The notes under the pieces were generated by a model. That model ran no database searches. It was not told where the DNA came from and saw nothing but the letters and a program-made list of their open reading frames with translations. DNA of 64,000 nt from Fluviicola chungangensis (GTDB lineage: Bacteria; Bacteroidota; Bacteroidia; Flavobacteriales_D; Crocinitomicaceae), in the NCBI RefSeq assembly GCF_007558725.1, contig NZ_VLPL01000003.1, forward strand, positions 580,731-644,730, written 5' to 3'. A program made the translations under genes and the position numbers. Below, in pieces: positions 25,739 through 34,318 of the stretch. Within the stretch, counting starts at the first letter, position 1. Every line of letters starts with the position of its first letter.

Positions 25739-27517
25739 CTACAACGTATAGGCATTTTTGTCAATCAAATAGTTCGCAATGGCTTGCCGTTCGTTTTTCG
25801 GATTGATCGGATCGATTTTGGTGAATCGTTTGACTCCCGTAACCATCATCCGTGATTCATCTCCTTCTGCAAAACTGTAAATAGCATCCTTAGCCGCTTT
25901 GTCGATCAATTCCGCCACGTCATAGAAATAAGTTTTGACAATGGAAATCGGAATTGCAGCGGCAGCTTCACCTTGTTTTTCGATCAATTTTTCTACACGC
26001 AACAATACCGATTCGGCCTGATAAATCCAAATAGCTATGTCAGCAATGTTCATGAGTACTTCTTGTTCCTTCGACATGGTTTGCATCAGTTTCTGAACCG
26101 CTGAACCAGCAACCATCAGGATGGTTTTTTTGAATCCGGAAAGTGCCTGACGCTGCGCGGCCAAAGGATGTGATCCCAATTCCGTCATTTCAGGAATACT
26201 CATTAACTCGGAGGCCACTTTCATCGCCGGTCCCATTAAATCCAGTTCCCCTTTCATGGCGCGGCGCAATACCATGTCGACGATCAATAAACGGTTGATT
26301 TCATTTGTTCCTTCAAAAATCCGGTTGATCCGTGAATCGCGGTATGCTCTTTCAACGGAGGATTCCGCGGAATATCCCATTCCACCGAAAATTTGAACTC
26401 CTTCATCGGCAACATAATCCAAACATTCAGATCCGGCCACTTTCAGGATCGCACATTCTGGAGCAAATTGCTCAATTCCTTTTAAGGTAGCAGGTCCTTT
26501 TTCCATTCCACCGGCTACGTATGCCTGAATGGCATCATCGATGTTTTGTCCGGCGCGGTAAATGGCAGATTCAGCTACATATGCTCTGATGGCTTGTTCT
26601 GCAAGTTTGTAACGGATTGCTCCGTATTTTGAGATGTGTCTGCCAAATTGCTCGCGTTCATTGGCGTAGCGAATGGAGTCGGTAATGGTTTGTTTTGCTC
26701 CACCCAATACTCCTGCAGCCAATTTAATGCGGCCGATGTTTAGAATATTCAGGGCGATCTTAAAACCATTTTCGCGTTCAGAAAGCATGTTTTCAACGGG
26801 TACTTTCACATTGTTGAAAAATACCTGGCGTGTTGATGATCCTTTGATTCCCATTTTCTTTTCTTCCGGGTTTAAACTGATTCCTTCCGAATCTGCTTCT
26901 ACCAAAAATGCCGACAGGTTTTTGTCATCGTCGATTTTAGCAAAAACAGTGAAAAAATTTGCGAATCCTCCATTGGTAATCCACATTTTTTGCCCGTTCA
27001 ATACATAGTGTTTCCCATCCGGTGAAAGAACCGCTTTCGTTTTCCCTGAATTGGCATCTGATCCGGCACTTGGTTCAGTCAAACAATAAGCAGCTTTCCA
27101 TTCTCCGCTTGCCAGTTTCGGAATGTATTTTGCTTTTTGTTCTGCATTTCCGTAATACAATAACGGCAAGGTGCCGATTCCGGTGTGTGCACCGTAAGCT
27201 ACGGAGAAGGAATGACCTTTACCAAGGTGTTCGGTTGCCAGAAGGGATGTTTTAAAGTCGACACCCATTCCCCCCAGATCTTCCGGTACGGATAAACCGA
27301 GCATGCCCAATTCTCCTGCTTTTTGGAGCAAAGATGGCATCAATCCTTCTTCCATCTTATCAATCCGGTCCAAAAGCGGTGTAATTTCCTGTTCAATAAA
27401 ATCATCACAAGTCTGGGCAATCATGCGTTGCTCTTCCGACCATTCTTCCGGGGTGAATATTTCTTGATTGGTAACATCGCGGATAATGAATTCTCCGCCT
27501 TTGATAGCTTGTGACAT
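25739..27517 (-). CDS. Acyl-CoA dehydrogenase
   Basis: 592 residues, longer than the classic ~380-residue family members because of a C-terminal extension, as in VLCAD/ACAD9-type enzymes. It catalyses FAD-dependent alpha,beta-dehydrogenation of acyl-CoA in beta-oxidation. Visible motifs are AYCLTEPSAGSDA (flavin-binding loop), QKMWITNGGFA, NEREQFGRHISKYGAIRYKLA, FGGMGYSAESSVERAYRD, and RIFEGTNEINRLL, where the Glu is the expected catalytic base. The extension after about residue 430 is helical. It stands alone between a terminator and a 350-bp leader. Chain-length preference cannot be read from the sequence. Confidence 0.93.
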   Translation of the reverse strand: MSQAIKGGEFIIRDVTNQEIFTPEEWSEEQRMIAQTCDDFIEQEITPLLDRIDKMEEGLMPSLLQKAGELGMLGLSVPEDLGGMGVDFKTSLLATEHLGKGHSFSVAYGAHTGIGTLPLLYYGNAEQKAKYIPKLASGEWKAAYCLTEPSAGSDANSGKTKAVLSPDGKHYVLNGQKMWITNGGFANFFTVFAKIDDDKNLSAFLVEADSEGISLNPEEKKMGIKGSSTRQVFFNNVKVPVENMLSERENGFKIALNILNIGRIKLAAGVLGGAKQTITDSIRYANEREQFGRHISKYGAIRYKLAEQAIRAYVAESAIYRAGQNIDDAIQAYVAGGMEKGPATLKGIEQFAPECAILKVAGSECLDYVADEGVQIFGGMGYSAESSVERAYRDSRINRIFEGTNEINRLLIVDMVLRRAMKGELDLMGPAMKVASELMSIPEMTELGSHPLAAQRQALSGFKKTILMVAGSAVQKLMQTMSKEQEVLMNIADIAIWIYQAESVLLRVEKLIEKQGEAAAAIPISIVKTYFYDVAELIDKAAKDAIYSFAEGDESRMMVTGVKRFTKIDPINPKNERQAIANYLIDKNAYTL

Positions 27518-27868
27518 AATTTTATATTGTTTTAAGTTTCATTTTTCCTTGGGTCTAAAATAGAAAATAAATTAATACTATGCAAGCATAACAATGTTTT
27601 TATTTTATATAAAATGCAATCCCAACTATTCCGTCCCCGTTGTTGTTTAGTTGAACTAAAAGTTCCACAGAAATTGGAAGCTTAAAAGACACAAGACCTA
27701 AACGAAGGGAACCTGTTTAATTGATATGTCTGTTAATTTACGGGAATTTAGCATAAAAACAGCAGTTTACTCATTGTAATGCAACGAACGATAAATTTAC
27801 TAAAAACTTAGTCCCGGTTGTCACCCGGGTAAGAAAAAATGGACTACATTTGACCATAGTAAACTGCT
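27518..27868. other. 351-bp intergenic region with palindromes
   Basis: There is no credible coding frame. A 15-base palindrome TTTAGTTGAACTAAA lies at 27646-27660 and could be an operator for the divergent acyl-CoA dehydrogenase. AGCAGTTTACT at 27761-27771 is an exact inverted match to AGTAAACTGCT at 27858-27868, directly before the histidine kinase start codon. The kinase promoter lies at 27845-27852. Confidence 0.45.
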
Positions 27869-27872
27869 ATGG
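27845..27872 (+). promoter_or_regulatory. Histidine kinase promoter and start-codon hairpin
   Basis: TACATTTG (27845-27852) matches the -7 element TAnnTTTG. CCATAG (27854-27859) and CTATGG (27867-27872) form a 6-bp inverted repeat with a 7-base loop whose right arm contains the ATG at 27869. If transcription starts only after 27859 the left arm would be lost, so this may act as DNA (an operator) rather than RNA. Confidence 0.5.
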
Positions 27873-29368
27873 CACAACAAGATATTCTTTCTACATTGCG
27901 TAAGCTCATCTCGGGAATGGATGAGAGTCTGGTTATTTTTGACCAAAACGGGAAGATTCTTCATGCATCATTTGAACTGGAAAAATTGCTGAATAAAGAA
28001 TCTATTGTCGGGACCACCATTTTTGAACATTTGACTTACGAACATGAGCGAATAGAGCATTTTCTGAGTGACCTGAATACATCACGGTACATGGATTTAC
28101 AAGTGGTCCTAAAGCGAGCAGGAGGTGTTTTTTCTGCTCGGATGCGCATGGCAGCGTGGAAAGTCGATGAAAAAGATTACCTGGTACTCGGCAGTTTAGT
28201 TGATGCGACACACATTGAACGCAGAAGGAGGGATTTACTGCGTAAAACCTTAACAATCGAATTGCTTTCGAAGTCTAAGAAAATCCGGAGTGGGAAACTT
28301 CACGACGCAATTTATGAAATCCTTGAGATGTCTTCCAAAGCGGCTGGAGTGACCCGTGTCAATGCCTGGCTTTTCGATGATTCTCATGAGCATATTGAGT
28401 GCATTGGAAATTACGATACACGTGTGGGGAAAATGATCCCCCAGGAATCGCTGCCGGTTATTGAAATGCCTACTTATTTTATGCTTTTTGAAACCGAGAA
28501 GATCATATTGGCAACCAATGCTCAAACTTCGCCGTATACTTCTGAACTGAATGATGCCTACCTGGTGCCCAACGGGATTGTTTCGATCATGGATATTCCA
28601 CTGCGTTCCGAAGGAAGCATTATTGGAGTGATCTGCTTTGAACAAGTCAAACAAACCAGGGTCTGGTCTTTAAATGATCAAAAGTTCGGTTTGATTGCAG
28701 CACAAATGGTTTCACTGGCTGTTGAAACATATAAAAGAAAGGTTGCCCAGCATGAATTGGAGGCTGCACTGAGACAGCAAAAACGCCTGTTGATTGAAAC
28801 GAATCATCGAATAGTGAATAATTTAAAAATCACGGCCAGCTTGTTGAATATCCAGGTTAGCAAGGCTAGGGATTCCTATCATAAGAATCTGATGCTGGAT
28901 TCGGTAAACCGGGTACAAAGTATCCTGAGTTTGCATGAAATGCTGACTGAGAATTCGAAAAATTTGCGGATCTCATTGAATCAGTATGTCAACCGTCTGG
29001 TCCAGAGTTTGCGCGAAAGTCTTTCCTTCCCTCAGAAGCAATTGCAATTATTAACCAGTATTGACAGTTGCGAGGTGAAAAGTTCCCTTGCCATGTCGAT
29101 CGGGGTTATCATTAATGAAGCGGTTTTGAACTCCTATAAGCATGCATTCGGAGAAAATGAAATCGGTGTGATCCGCATCGATTTTCAAATGAAGGGCCCT
29201 AAAGGCGTGCTGGAGATTTCAGATAACGGAAAAGGAATCAAGGAAAACCGGGAATTAGCCGGAAGTGGTATTGAGATTATTCGCGGAATGGTTGAGCACC
29301 TGAATGGCAATTTAGATATAGATGGCACAAATGGGATGAAAATCTGCGTTTCGTTTTCCCTACGCTAA
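27869..29368 (+). CDS. Soluble PAS-GAF sensor histidine kinase (HisKA_2)
   Basis: 499 residues with no membrane helix, so probably cytosolic. A PAS domain occupies about residues 5-110 (LVIFDQNGKILHASFELEKLL), a GAF domain about 130-290, and the HisKA_2 dimerisation region starts at about 300, with His313 in ETNHRIVNNLKITASLL as the predicted phospho-acceptor. The HATPase domain (about 395-499) has the N box INEAVLNSYKHAF and G boxes SDNGKGI and GSGIEII. HisKA_2 kinases usually signal through response regulators encoded elsewhere; none is adjacent. The 3' end overlaps the convergent GNAT gene by 9 bases. The ligand sensed by the GAF domain is unknown. Confidence 0.9.
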   Translation: MAQQDILSTLRKLISGMDESLVIFDQNGKILHASFELEKLLNKESIVGTTIFEHLTYEHERIEHFLSDLNTSRYMDLQVVLKRAGGVFSARMRMAAWKVDEKDYLVLGSLVDATHIERRRRDLLRKTLTIELLSKSKKIRSGKLHDAIYEILEMSSKAAGVTRVNAWLFDDSHEHIECIGNYDTRVGKMIPQESLPVIEMPTYFMLFETEKIILATNAQTSPYTSELNDAYLVPNGIVSIMDIPLRSEGSIIGVICFEQVKQTRVWSLNDQKFGLIAAQMVSLAVETYKRKVAQHELEAALRQQKRLLIETNHRIVNNLKITASLLNIQVSKARDSYHKNLMLDSVNRVQSILSLHEMLTENSKNLRISLNQYVNRLVQSLRESLSFPQKQLQLLTSIDSCEVKSSLAMSIGVIINEAVLNSYKHAFGENEIGVIRIDFQMKGPKGVLEISDNGKGIKENRELAGSGIEIIRGMVEHLNGNLDIDGTNGMKICVSFSLR

Positions 29369-29794
29369 AACCTTGAACATTTCAAAATGCTGCAGCATAT
29401 CAAACAGTTTGTAGGAAGGTCCTACGAGGATATAACCTAATTTTTCGTAGAATGGAAGCGCATAGTCACGAGCATGAAGAATCAATTTGTGATATCCTCG
29501 CTTAAGCGCTTCATTTTCCACAGCAGTCATGATTCTCCGGCCGTATCCTTTGCCCTGTAAATGGGATTCGACGGCTACAAAACGCACCTGACAAATGGTT
29601 TCATGCACGCAATCCAATCGTGCAACAGCAATGAGCACATCATTTTCGTAAAGTGCAAAATGAATTCCTGTTTGGTCTCCCTCATTTCGCTCAGAGCCTC
29701 GTTCTTTTCCCAATGGTTCTCTTAAAATACGGTAACGCAGATCATAATATGCATCCCATTCTTTTTCTGATCCCGGAGTTTTAACTGCTATCAT
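29360..29794 (-). CDS. GNAT-family N-acetyltransferase
   Basis: 144 residues. The acetyl-CoA-binding motif A is clear (VRFVAVESHLQGKGYGRRIMTAVENEA), followed by ARDYALPFYEKLGYILVG in motif B. The N-terminal region (YYDLRYRILREPLGKERGSE) is common in small GNATs acting on unknown amines. Its ATG overlaps the stop of the upstream CoA-transferase gene as ATGA, so the two genes are translationally coupled. The acceptor substrate cannot be inferred. Confidence 0.9.
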   Translation of the reverse strand: MIAVKTPGSEKEWDAYYDLRYRILREPLGKERGSERNEGDQTGIHFALYENDVLIAVARLDCVHETICQVRFVAVESHLQGKGYGRRIMTAVENEALKRGYHKLILHARDYALPFYEKLGYILVGPSYKLFDMLQHFEMFKVLA

Positions 29795-30852
29795 GATTTT
29801 AATTGAAAAGCAATTTGTGATACCCGTTTGGTTGGTGTGTTGTCAATTGTTTCGCTTCGTACCAGGTCCCGGGCAGAAGTTTCTTTAAACACTTCTTCCA
29901 GATTCCGGATAAGTCCGGCGGGGACAAAATGCCGGTGCATAAATTCCAGGATATCGTTTGCATCACAGCGTGAAATAATTTCCTGGATTATTTCAGCGAG
30001 TTCCGATCGGTTTTTCACACGTTCCACATTCTCCGAAAAGCGCCTGTCTGAAGTTAAATGTCCAAGTCCCAGAAAATCGCACAGCAACTCAAAATGCTTA
30101 TTACTCCCGATTGCAAAAGTGATCAATTTCCCATCATTGGTAATGAAGATTTCTCCATACGGTGCAATATTCGGATGCAAGCTGCCAATCCTTTGCGGAA
30201 TATATCCCTGCATTAAATAATTCGAGGCTTGGTTTGCGAGTGAAGCAATCGCAGCATCATACAATGAAACAGACACAACGGCCCCTTTTTGTGTTTTCGT
30301 TCGCTGCAATAAAGCAGCCAGAATACCTTCCTTCAATTGGTGTGCGGCTAAAACGTCGATCAAGGCAACGGGCATTTTAACCGGCCCGGATTCGGGAGTT
30401 CCGTTCATCGACATAAAACCGGTTTCAGCCTGGAGAATGAGATCGTAAGCTACGCGGTCACTTGCGGAACCGAAACCTGAAATTTTCCCGATAATCAATT
30501 GCGGATTAATGGTATGGAGGTATGTATCACTCAAACCAAATTTTTCCGCGTCCCCCTTTTTGAAATTGCTGAGAAAAATATCTGCGGTTTTAACCAGATC
30601 AATCAAGTGATTGCGCTGAAATTCATTCTTAAAGTCAAGTTTTAAATAATTCTTACGGTAATTGACAGATGAAAAATAGGCCGAAACGGCAACGTTTCTA
30701 TCTTCCGATGCCAGTTTCCAGCTCCTGGTTACATCCGGAATTGCGGGATTTTCGATTTTTGTTACACGCGCACCCAATTCCGCAAAAAAGGTCCCGACAG
30801 AAGGGCCTGCCAAAACCGTGGAGCAATCAAGAACGATCAGATCTTCAAACAT
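29791..30852 (-). CDS. CaiB/BaiF family CoA-transferase (class III)
   Basis: 353 residues, somewhat shorter than the usual ~400. Class III CoA-transferases move CoA between carboxylic acids through an aspartyl-CoA intermediate. Visible signatures are the N-terminal VLDCSTVLAGPSVGTFFAELGARVTKIE, then NYRKNYLKLDF, and AYDLILQAETGFMSMNG, whose Asp is the expected nucleophile. The segment SLYDAAIASLANQASNYL follows. The family also includes racemases of the AMACR type, which cannot be fully excluded. It forms a two-gene operon with the downstream GNAT gene (4-base overlap). The substrate is unknown. Confidence 0.9.
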   Translation of the reverse strand: MFEDLIVLDCSTVLAGPSVGTFFAELGARVTKIENPAIPDVTRSWKLASEDRNVAVSAYFSSVNYRKNYLKLDFKNEFQRNHLIDLVKTADIFLSNFKKGDAEKFGLSDTYLHTINPQLIIGKISGFGSASDRVAYDLILQAETGFMSMNGTPESGPVKMPVALIDVLAAHQLKEGILAALLQRTKTQKGAVVSVSLYDAAIASLANQASNYLMQGYIPQRIGSLHPNIAPYGEIFITNDGKLITFAIGSNKHFELLCDFLGLGHLTSDRRFSENVERVKNRSELAEIIQEIISRCDANDILEFMHRHFVPAGLIRNLEEVFKETSARDLVRSETIDNTPTKRVSQIAFQLKS

Positions 30853-30964
30853 GCCCTAAAATTAAAAGAAAAAGCGGTAGTTTTTGAAGATTGATACGCG
30901 ATCAGCAGCTTTCCGACTGGTGTTGCAGTACCGGGAAGTTAAAATAAGTCATCATGCGACAGGA

Positions 30965-31405
30965 TTAGTCAGCCTTAGCAACGGGAACCGGAGTGATTTC
31001 TTCTACCTTTACTTTGGTGATTCCATTCCGGACAAAGTTCAGTTTTTGGGCACCTGCCATGCTTAAGTCAATGATATGTGGAGAAGATTTTCCCATGCGG
31101 TCCACCACTTTTACAATAACGATGGAATCATTTTTCAGGTTGGTGACTTTCAGCATCGTTCCGTACTTCAATGATTTGTGAGCACAGTACATGCTGTCTT
31201 TGTGGTATATTGCACCGGAAGCTGTTCTCCTGCCTTGAAACTTGTTCGAGTAATAGCTTGCATTGCCTGTTTGTGTAAATGGTCCCTGAAGCTGAAAACT
31301 CAGCAGGAAACCACATGTAATTATTCCAAAAATCCAATATCTCAAACTGCCTTCATTTAAAAGTTGGGAAGCTAAGATAGGGAAAGCTGATCCCACTAAC
31401 AGCAT
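30965..31405 (-). CDS. RlpA-like double-psi beta-barrel protein
   Basis: 146 residues from the ATG at 31405. The mature region has the RlpA DPBB pattern: GNASYYSNKFQGRRTASG, then YCAHKSLKYGTMLKVTNL, IVIVKVVDR and HIIDLSMAGAQKL. RlpA proteins bind or cleave peptidoglycan denuded of stem peptides. The catalytic-type His and Asp positions (AHKSL and VVDR) are kept, so lytic activity is possible. There is no SPOR domain. A TTG codon at 31345 would give a neater signal peptide (RYWIFGIITCGFLLSFQ) and a 126-residue product, so the true start is uncertain. It is divergent from tex. Confidence 0.85.
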   Translation of the reverse strand: MLLVGSAFPILASQLLNEGSLRYWIFGIITCGFLLSFQLQGPFTQTGNASYYSNKFQGRRTASGAIYHKDSMYCAHKSLKYGTMLKVTNLKNDSIVIVKVVDRMGKSSPHIIDLSMAGAQKLNFVRNGITKVKVEEITPVPVAKAD

Positions 31406-31553
31406 ATTTTACAATTCGTTAACAATGAACCGCTTACTCTTCGAAACAAAAGCAAACATTTTTTAACCTGTTTAAATGCTTGTTTTGCAGCAATTACGTG
31501 ATTCTTTTTTATGTTGATTCCGATGTTTGTGAAAGACATTTTTAATGAACTTC

Positions 31554-31561
31554 TATATTTG
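31554..31561 (+). promoter_or_regulatory. tex promoter -7 element
   Basis: TATATTTG, a perfect TAnnTTTG match, ends only 5 bases before the tex ATG at 31567. If this element is used, the mRNA would be leaderless or nearly so. Confidence 0.55.
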
Positions 31562-31566
31562 TATCC

Positions 31567-33678
31567 ATGCAAAAAAATGAATTCGTTATAAATGCTTCAG
31601 GATTAACTGAAAAAGCTATTCAAAATACAATCGGACTCCTGGAAGGAGGAGCAACAGTTCCGTTTATATCCCGGTACCGGAAAGAGATGACGGGTGGGTT
31701 GGATGAAGTTCAGATTGCTCAGATCAGGGATTTAGCGAAAAAATACGATGAGTTGATCGCGCGCCAGCAAACCATGATTGCGTCTATTGAAGAACAGGGG
31801 AAGCTGACGGATGAATTGAAGAACAAGTTGTTGACGTGTTTTGATTCCGTTGTTCTGGAAGATATGTATTTACCATACAAACAAAAACGCCAAACGAAGG
31901 GAGACAAAGCGAAGAAGTTGGGTCTTGAGCCTTTGGCCCGCATGATCATGTCGCAACGTGGTGGCGATCCGGAGCAAATGGCAGAACGTTTTCTGAAGGG
32001 AGAAGTGGTAGATGAAGAGATGGCCATCCAAGGAGCGATCGATATCATGGCAGAATGGATCAATGAAAATGCCATTGCCCGCGGACGTGTCAGAACGTTA
32101 TTCCAACGAAAAGCAGTACTTACCTCGAAATTGGTAAAAGGTAAAGAAGAGGAAGGTGCGAAATACCGTGATTACTTTGATTTTTCCGAACCGTTATATA
32201 AAACAGCTTCTCACCGTTTCCTGGCAATCATTCGGGCGGAAAGGGAAGGTATTTTATCCTTAAAGGCTCAACCGGATAAAGAGGATGCATTGGAATCATT
32301 GGAACGTTTTTTTGTTAAAACGGATGATGAATGTGGTGATTTGGTAGCTAGAGCCTGTAAGGAATCGTATTCCCGCTTAATGTGCTCTTCACTTGAAAAC
32401 GAATTATTGGCACAAGCCAAAGAAAAAGCGGATAAGGAGGCAATTTCGGTGTTTTCAACCAACCTGAAACAGTTGCTGCTTGCACCGCCGGTCGGAAATA
32501 AGCGTACATTGGCTTTGGACCCGGGCTTCCGAACAGGATGTAAAGTTGTGTGTTTGGATGAACACGGATCATTATTGACGAATGTAACGATTTATCCGCA
32601 TCCGCCACAAAATGAGCGCGACAAAGCAGCTTCAAAAATTGCACAATTGGTTCAGGCATACAAAATTGAGGCAATTGCTATCGGAGACGGAACCGCCGGT
32701 AGAGAGACGGAATCGTTTATCAAGCATATTCGTTTCGACCGGGATTTGGAAGTATATGTAGTACGTGAAGACGGTGCTTCTATCTATTCCGCAAGCCCGA
32801 TTGCCCGAAAAGAATTCCCGGATTACGATGTAACGGTTCGTGGAGCTGTTTCAATAGGTCGTCGTTTGATGGACCCGTTGGCTGAATTGGTGAAGATCGA
32901 TCCGAAATCTGTTGGAGTGGGGCAATACCAGCATGAGGTCAATCAAACCTCCCTGAAAGATGCTTTGGACGATGTGGTTGTTTCAGCAGTGAATGCAGTC
33001 GGAGTTGATTTGAATACGGCGTCTCCTTATTTACTAAGCTATGTTTCCGGGTTGGGAATCGGTCTGGCAGAAAACATCGTGGCTTACCGAACTGAAAATG
33101 GTGGGATCAAATCGCGCGAGGAGCTGAAAAAAGTAAAGCGATTGGGAGATAAGGCTTACGAGCAGGCAGCAGGATTCTTGCGGGTCCGTGATGGTGAAAA
33201 TCCACTAGACAACTCTTCAGTTCACCCTGAGAGTTACAAGTTTGTAAATCAAATGGCAAAGAAATTAGGAATAGGCCTGAACGATCTGATCGGGAATGAA
33301 GCGAAATTGAATGAGATCAAGCAAGCTGATTTTTCAGAGATTGATTCGTTCACCTTTACTGACATCATCAAAGAATTGAAAAAACCGGGACGGGATCCGA
33401 GAAAGAAAGCAAAGATCCTAGAGTTCGACAGCCGGATCAAAACAATTTCCGATCTGAAAGAAGGAATGATCTTAAACGGAATCGTCACCAACGTAACCAA
33501 TTTCGGTGCTTTTGTGAATATCGGAATTAAAGAAAACGGGTTGATCCATAAGTCCCAATTGGCAGACCATTATGTAGAAGATCCGACACAGGTTATTTCC
33601 CTGCATGAACACGTGGAAGTGCGTGTGGTAGAAATTGACGAAGTCAGAAAGCGCATCGGGTTGCAGCGATTGAATTAA
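31567..33678 (+). CDS. tex: Tex-family RNA-binding protein
   Basis: 703 residues, a little shorter than E. coli YhgF/Tex. Tex is a nucleic-acid-binding protein related to eukaryotic Spt6 and linked to transcription. Domains in order: Tex N-terminal helical region (TVPFISRYRKEMTGGLDEVQ), YqgF/RuvC-like domain from about residue 312 (LALDPGFRTGCKVVCLDEHG), helix-hairpin-helix region (DLNTASPYLLSYVSGLGIGL) and a C-terminal S1 domain (GIVTNVTNFGAFVNIGIKENGLIHKSQL). The basic tail after S1 found in some homologues is missing. The start is at 31567. A small secreted protein gene follows 44 bases downstream. Confidence 0.95.
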   Translation: MQKNEFVINASGLTEKAIQNTIGLLEGGATVPFISRYRKEMTGGLDEVQIAQIRDLAKKYDELIARQQTMIASIEEQGKLTDELKNKLLTCFDSVVLEDMYLPYKQKRQTKGDKAKKLGLEPLARMIMSQRGGDPEQMAERFLKGEVVDEEMAIQGAIDIMAEWINENAIARGRVRTLFQRKAVLTSKLVKGKEEEGAKYRDYFDFSEPLYKTASHRFLAIIRAEREGILSLKAQPDKEDALESLERFFVKTDDECGDLVARACKESYSRLMCSSLENELLAQAKEKADKEAISVFSTNLKQLLLAPPVGNKRTLALDPGFRTGCKVVCLDEHGSLLTNVTIYPHPPQNERDKAASKIAQLVQAYKIEAIAIGDGTAGRETESFIKHIRFDRDLEVYVVREDGASIYSASPIARKEFPDYDVTVRGAVSIGRRLMDPLAELVKIDPKSVGVGQYQHEVNQTSLKDALDDVVVSAVNAVGVDLNTASPYLLSYVSGLGIGLAENIVAYRTENGGIKSREELKKVKRLGDKAYEQAAGFLRVRDGENPLDNSSVHPESYKFVNQMAKKLGIGLNDLIGNEAKLNEIKQADFSEIDSFTFTDIIKELKKPGRDPRKKAKILEFDSRIKTISDLKEGMILNGIVTNVTNFGAFVNIGIKENGLIHKSQLADHYVEDPTQVISLHEHVEVRVVEIDEVRKRIGLQRLN

Positions 33679-33722
33679 TATGGTATAAAAAGTGTATACT
33701 TACCTTTTAAAAAACAACGAGT

Positions 33723-34214
33723 ATGAAGAAAACGATTTTTTTAGCGCTGATCTTGGTTTCAGGAGTGGCATTAGGTCAGGATTACAGATCAGGGGATGTT
33801 GAATTGGATGCAAGTTTGAAAATTGTCAATAATGACGCGAACAAGGATCTGACTTTTTTCAAAGCAAATCTTGCTAAAACATTTAATGTGGGTCTTCCTA
33901 AAGTAGAAACTTGTTTTAAAGTTGGTATGAATGCCGGAGATGTATTTATGGCATTTCAGATTTCGAATATCGCAAAAAGACCGATCGAAGATGTGATTTC
34001 CGTTTATAAGACAAGTAAGTCAAAAGGGTGGGGAGCAATGGCAAAAGAATTGGGAATCAAACCTGGTTCTGCTGAATTTCATGCTTTGAAAGGAAAAGCA
34101 AAGGATAAATCGAAAGGAAATTCCGGTGCTAAGAGTAATGGAAACGGTAATGGCAAGTCCAATGGAAATTCCGGGAAATCCAAGGGAAATGGAAACGGAA
34201 AAGGAAAGAAATAA
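33723..34214 (+). CDS. Secreted protein with Lys/Gly/Asn/Ser-rich tail
   Basis: 163 residues. The signal peptide is MKKTIFLALILVSGVALGQ. Residues about 20-128 form a compact region with one cysteine (KVETCFKVGMNAGDVFMAFQ) and a helical segment (GWGAMAKELGIKPGSAEFHAL). The last ~35 residues consist almost only of K, G, N and S in short repeats such as KSNGNGNGKSNGNSGKSKGN, giving a strongly basic, disordered end. I do not recognise the family. A basic tail on an exported protein could bind nucleic acid, polysaccharide or the outer-membrane surface, but that is speculation. A terminator follows. Confidence 0.75.
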   Translation: MKKTIFLALILVSGVALGQDYRSGDVELDASLKIVNNDANKDLTFFKANLAKTFNVGLPKVETCFKVGMNAGDVFMAFQISNIAKRPIEDVISVYKTSKSKGWGAMAKELGIKPGSAEFHALKGKAKDKSKGNSGAKSNGNGNGKSNGNSGKSKGNGNGKGKK

Positions 34215-34236
34215 TTCTGAACGATAGTATGTAAAC

Positions 34237-34268
34237 CCCTGAATTGTCTTTACGAATCAGGGTTTTTT
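34237..34268 (+). terminator. Terminator after the basic-tail protein
   Basis: Stem CCCTGA (34237-34242) with TCAGGG and a run of seven T residues ending near 34268. The stem is short, but the T-run is strong. Confidence 0.65.
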
Positions 34269-34318
34269 TATATTCTGGGGATAAGTGCAAGATTATCCAC
34301 CACTTACCAGGGTAAGTT

